NCBI RefSeq assembly: GCF_900258475.1
Contig: NZ_LT984887.1
Span: 381,303-445,302, forward strand
DNA: 64,000 nucleotides
Origin: Anaerococcus sp. Marseille-P3915
GTDB taxonomy: Bacteria > Bacillota > Clostridia > Tissierellales > Peptoniphilaceae
Direction of reading: 5' to 3'
The notes beneath the pieces are model-generated. The model did no database searches. It was not told the DNA's origin and worked only from the letters and a program-made list of their open reading frames with translations. Of the stretch, positions 63,960 to 64,000 are shown piece by piece. Position numbers and translations under genes: made by a program. Position 1 is the first letter of the stretch. Every line of letters starts with the position of its first letter.

Positions 63960-64000
63960 ATGACAATATCAATTTTAGGAGCTGGTTCTTGGTCGACAGC
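63960..64000 (+). CDS. gpsA: Glycerol-3-phosphate dehydrogenase, 5' end only
   Basis: Only the first 13 codons are in the window: MTISILGAGSWST, the start of the NAD-binding glycine motif of GpsA. ATG 63960 has TTAGGTGATT upstream. It supplies glycerol-3-phosphate to PlsY. The identification rests on this motif and on the gene order. Confidence 0.8.
   Translation, partial: MTISILGAGSWST

Overview
The window is AT-rich Gram-positive DNA with dense, mostly single-strand gene packing. Strong Shine-Dalgarno sequences, a CcpA/HPr/EI cluster, a glgC-glgD-glgA operon and a ruvCAB-queA-tgt-yajC-recJ-relA-dtd-aspS block point to an anaerobic Firmicute. Protein flavour suggests the Tissierellia/Peptoniphilaceae, with Anaerococcus as the best guess. 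This is an inference from gene content, not a search.

Region 1 (1-14.8 kb) is the right-hand part of a siphovirus-type prophage. It holds a tape measure protein (open at the window edge), distal tail protein, tail-associated protein, a BppU-like protein with a collagen-like stretch, four tandem paralogous tail-tip proteins, small unknown proteins, a membrane protein, an endolysin, a hicAB toxin-antitoxin pair and a holin. The prophage abuts the 3' end of the tmRNA gene ssrA (complement 14844-15199), its probable attachment site. The most striking feature is in the four paralogs. The first three carry a run of 7, 7 and 9 G near the 3' end. In all three, slipping the frame at that run restores one short C-terminal motif ending in E-[VL]-Y-P-[LI]-stop. 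The fourth paralog has that motif in frame and no G run. This looks like a contingency (phase-variable) array controlling both the C-terminus and the overlap with the next gene's start.

Region 2 (15.3-24.9 kb) is a glycogen operon: glgC, glgD, glgA, a glycogen phosphorylase homologue that has lost the PLP-lysine motif, a pullulanase-type debranching enzyme and a phosphoglucomutase. No branching enzyme gene (glgB) is present.

Region 3 (25-31.3 kb) holds an FHA-FtsW/RodA-PBP cell-wall cluster, a convergent NAD kinase, an RluA-type pseudouridine synthase, a probable 6S RNA with a textbook promoter, and ytxH/DUF948 envelope or stress genes. Region 4 (31.3-36.4 kb) has a CcpA-like regulator, HPr, PTS enzyme I, a divergent APH-fold protein, an inverted-repeat element with IS6-like ends, and a YitT-family protein.

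Region 5 (36.4-50.3 kb) is housekeeping and unknown genes: a CvfB-like RNA-binding protein that seems to start at ATA, a parvulin, a PepD-like pseudo-peptidase, DUF1292, a radical SAM protein, a P-loop protein, a second RluA enzyme, glucokinase, a two-component system with a lipoprotein, RdgB, a YfcE-like phosphodiesterase and a HAD phosphatase. Region 6 (50.3-64 kb) is the recombination, tRNA-modification, stringent-response and translation block ending in der-plsY-gpsA.

All calls come from reading the sequence and from family knowledge. No database search was run.
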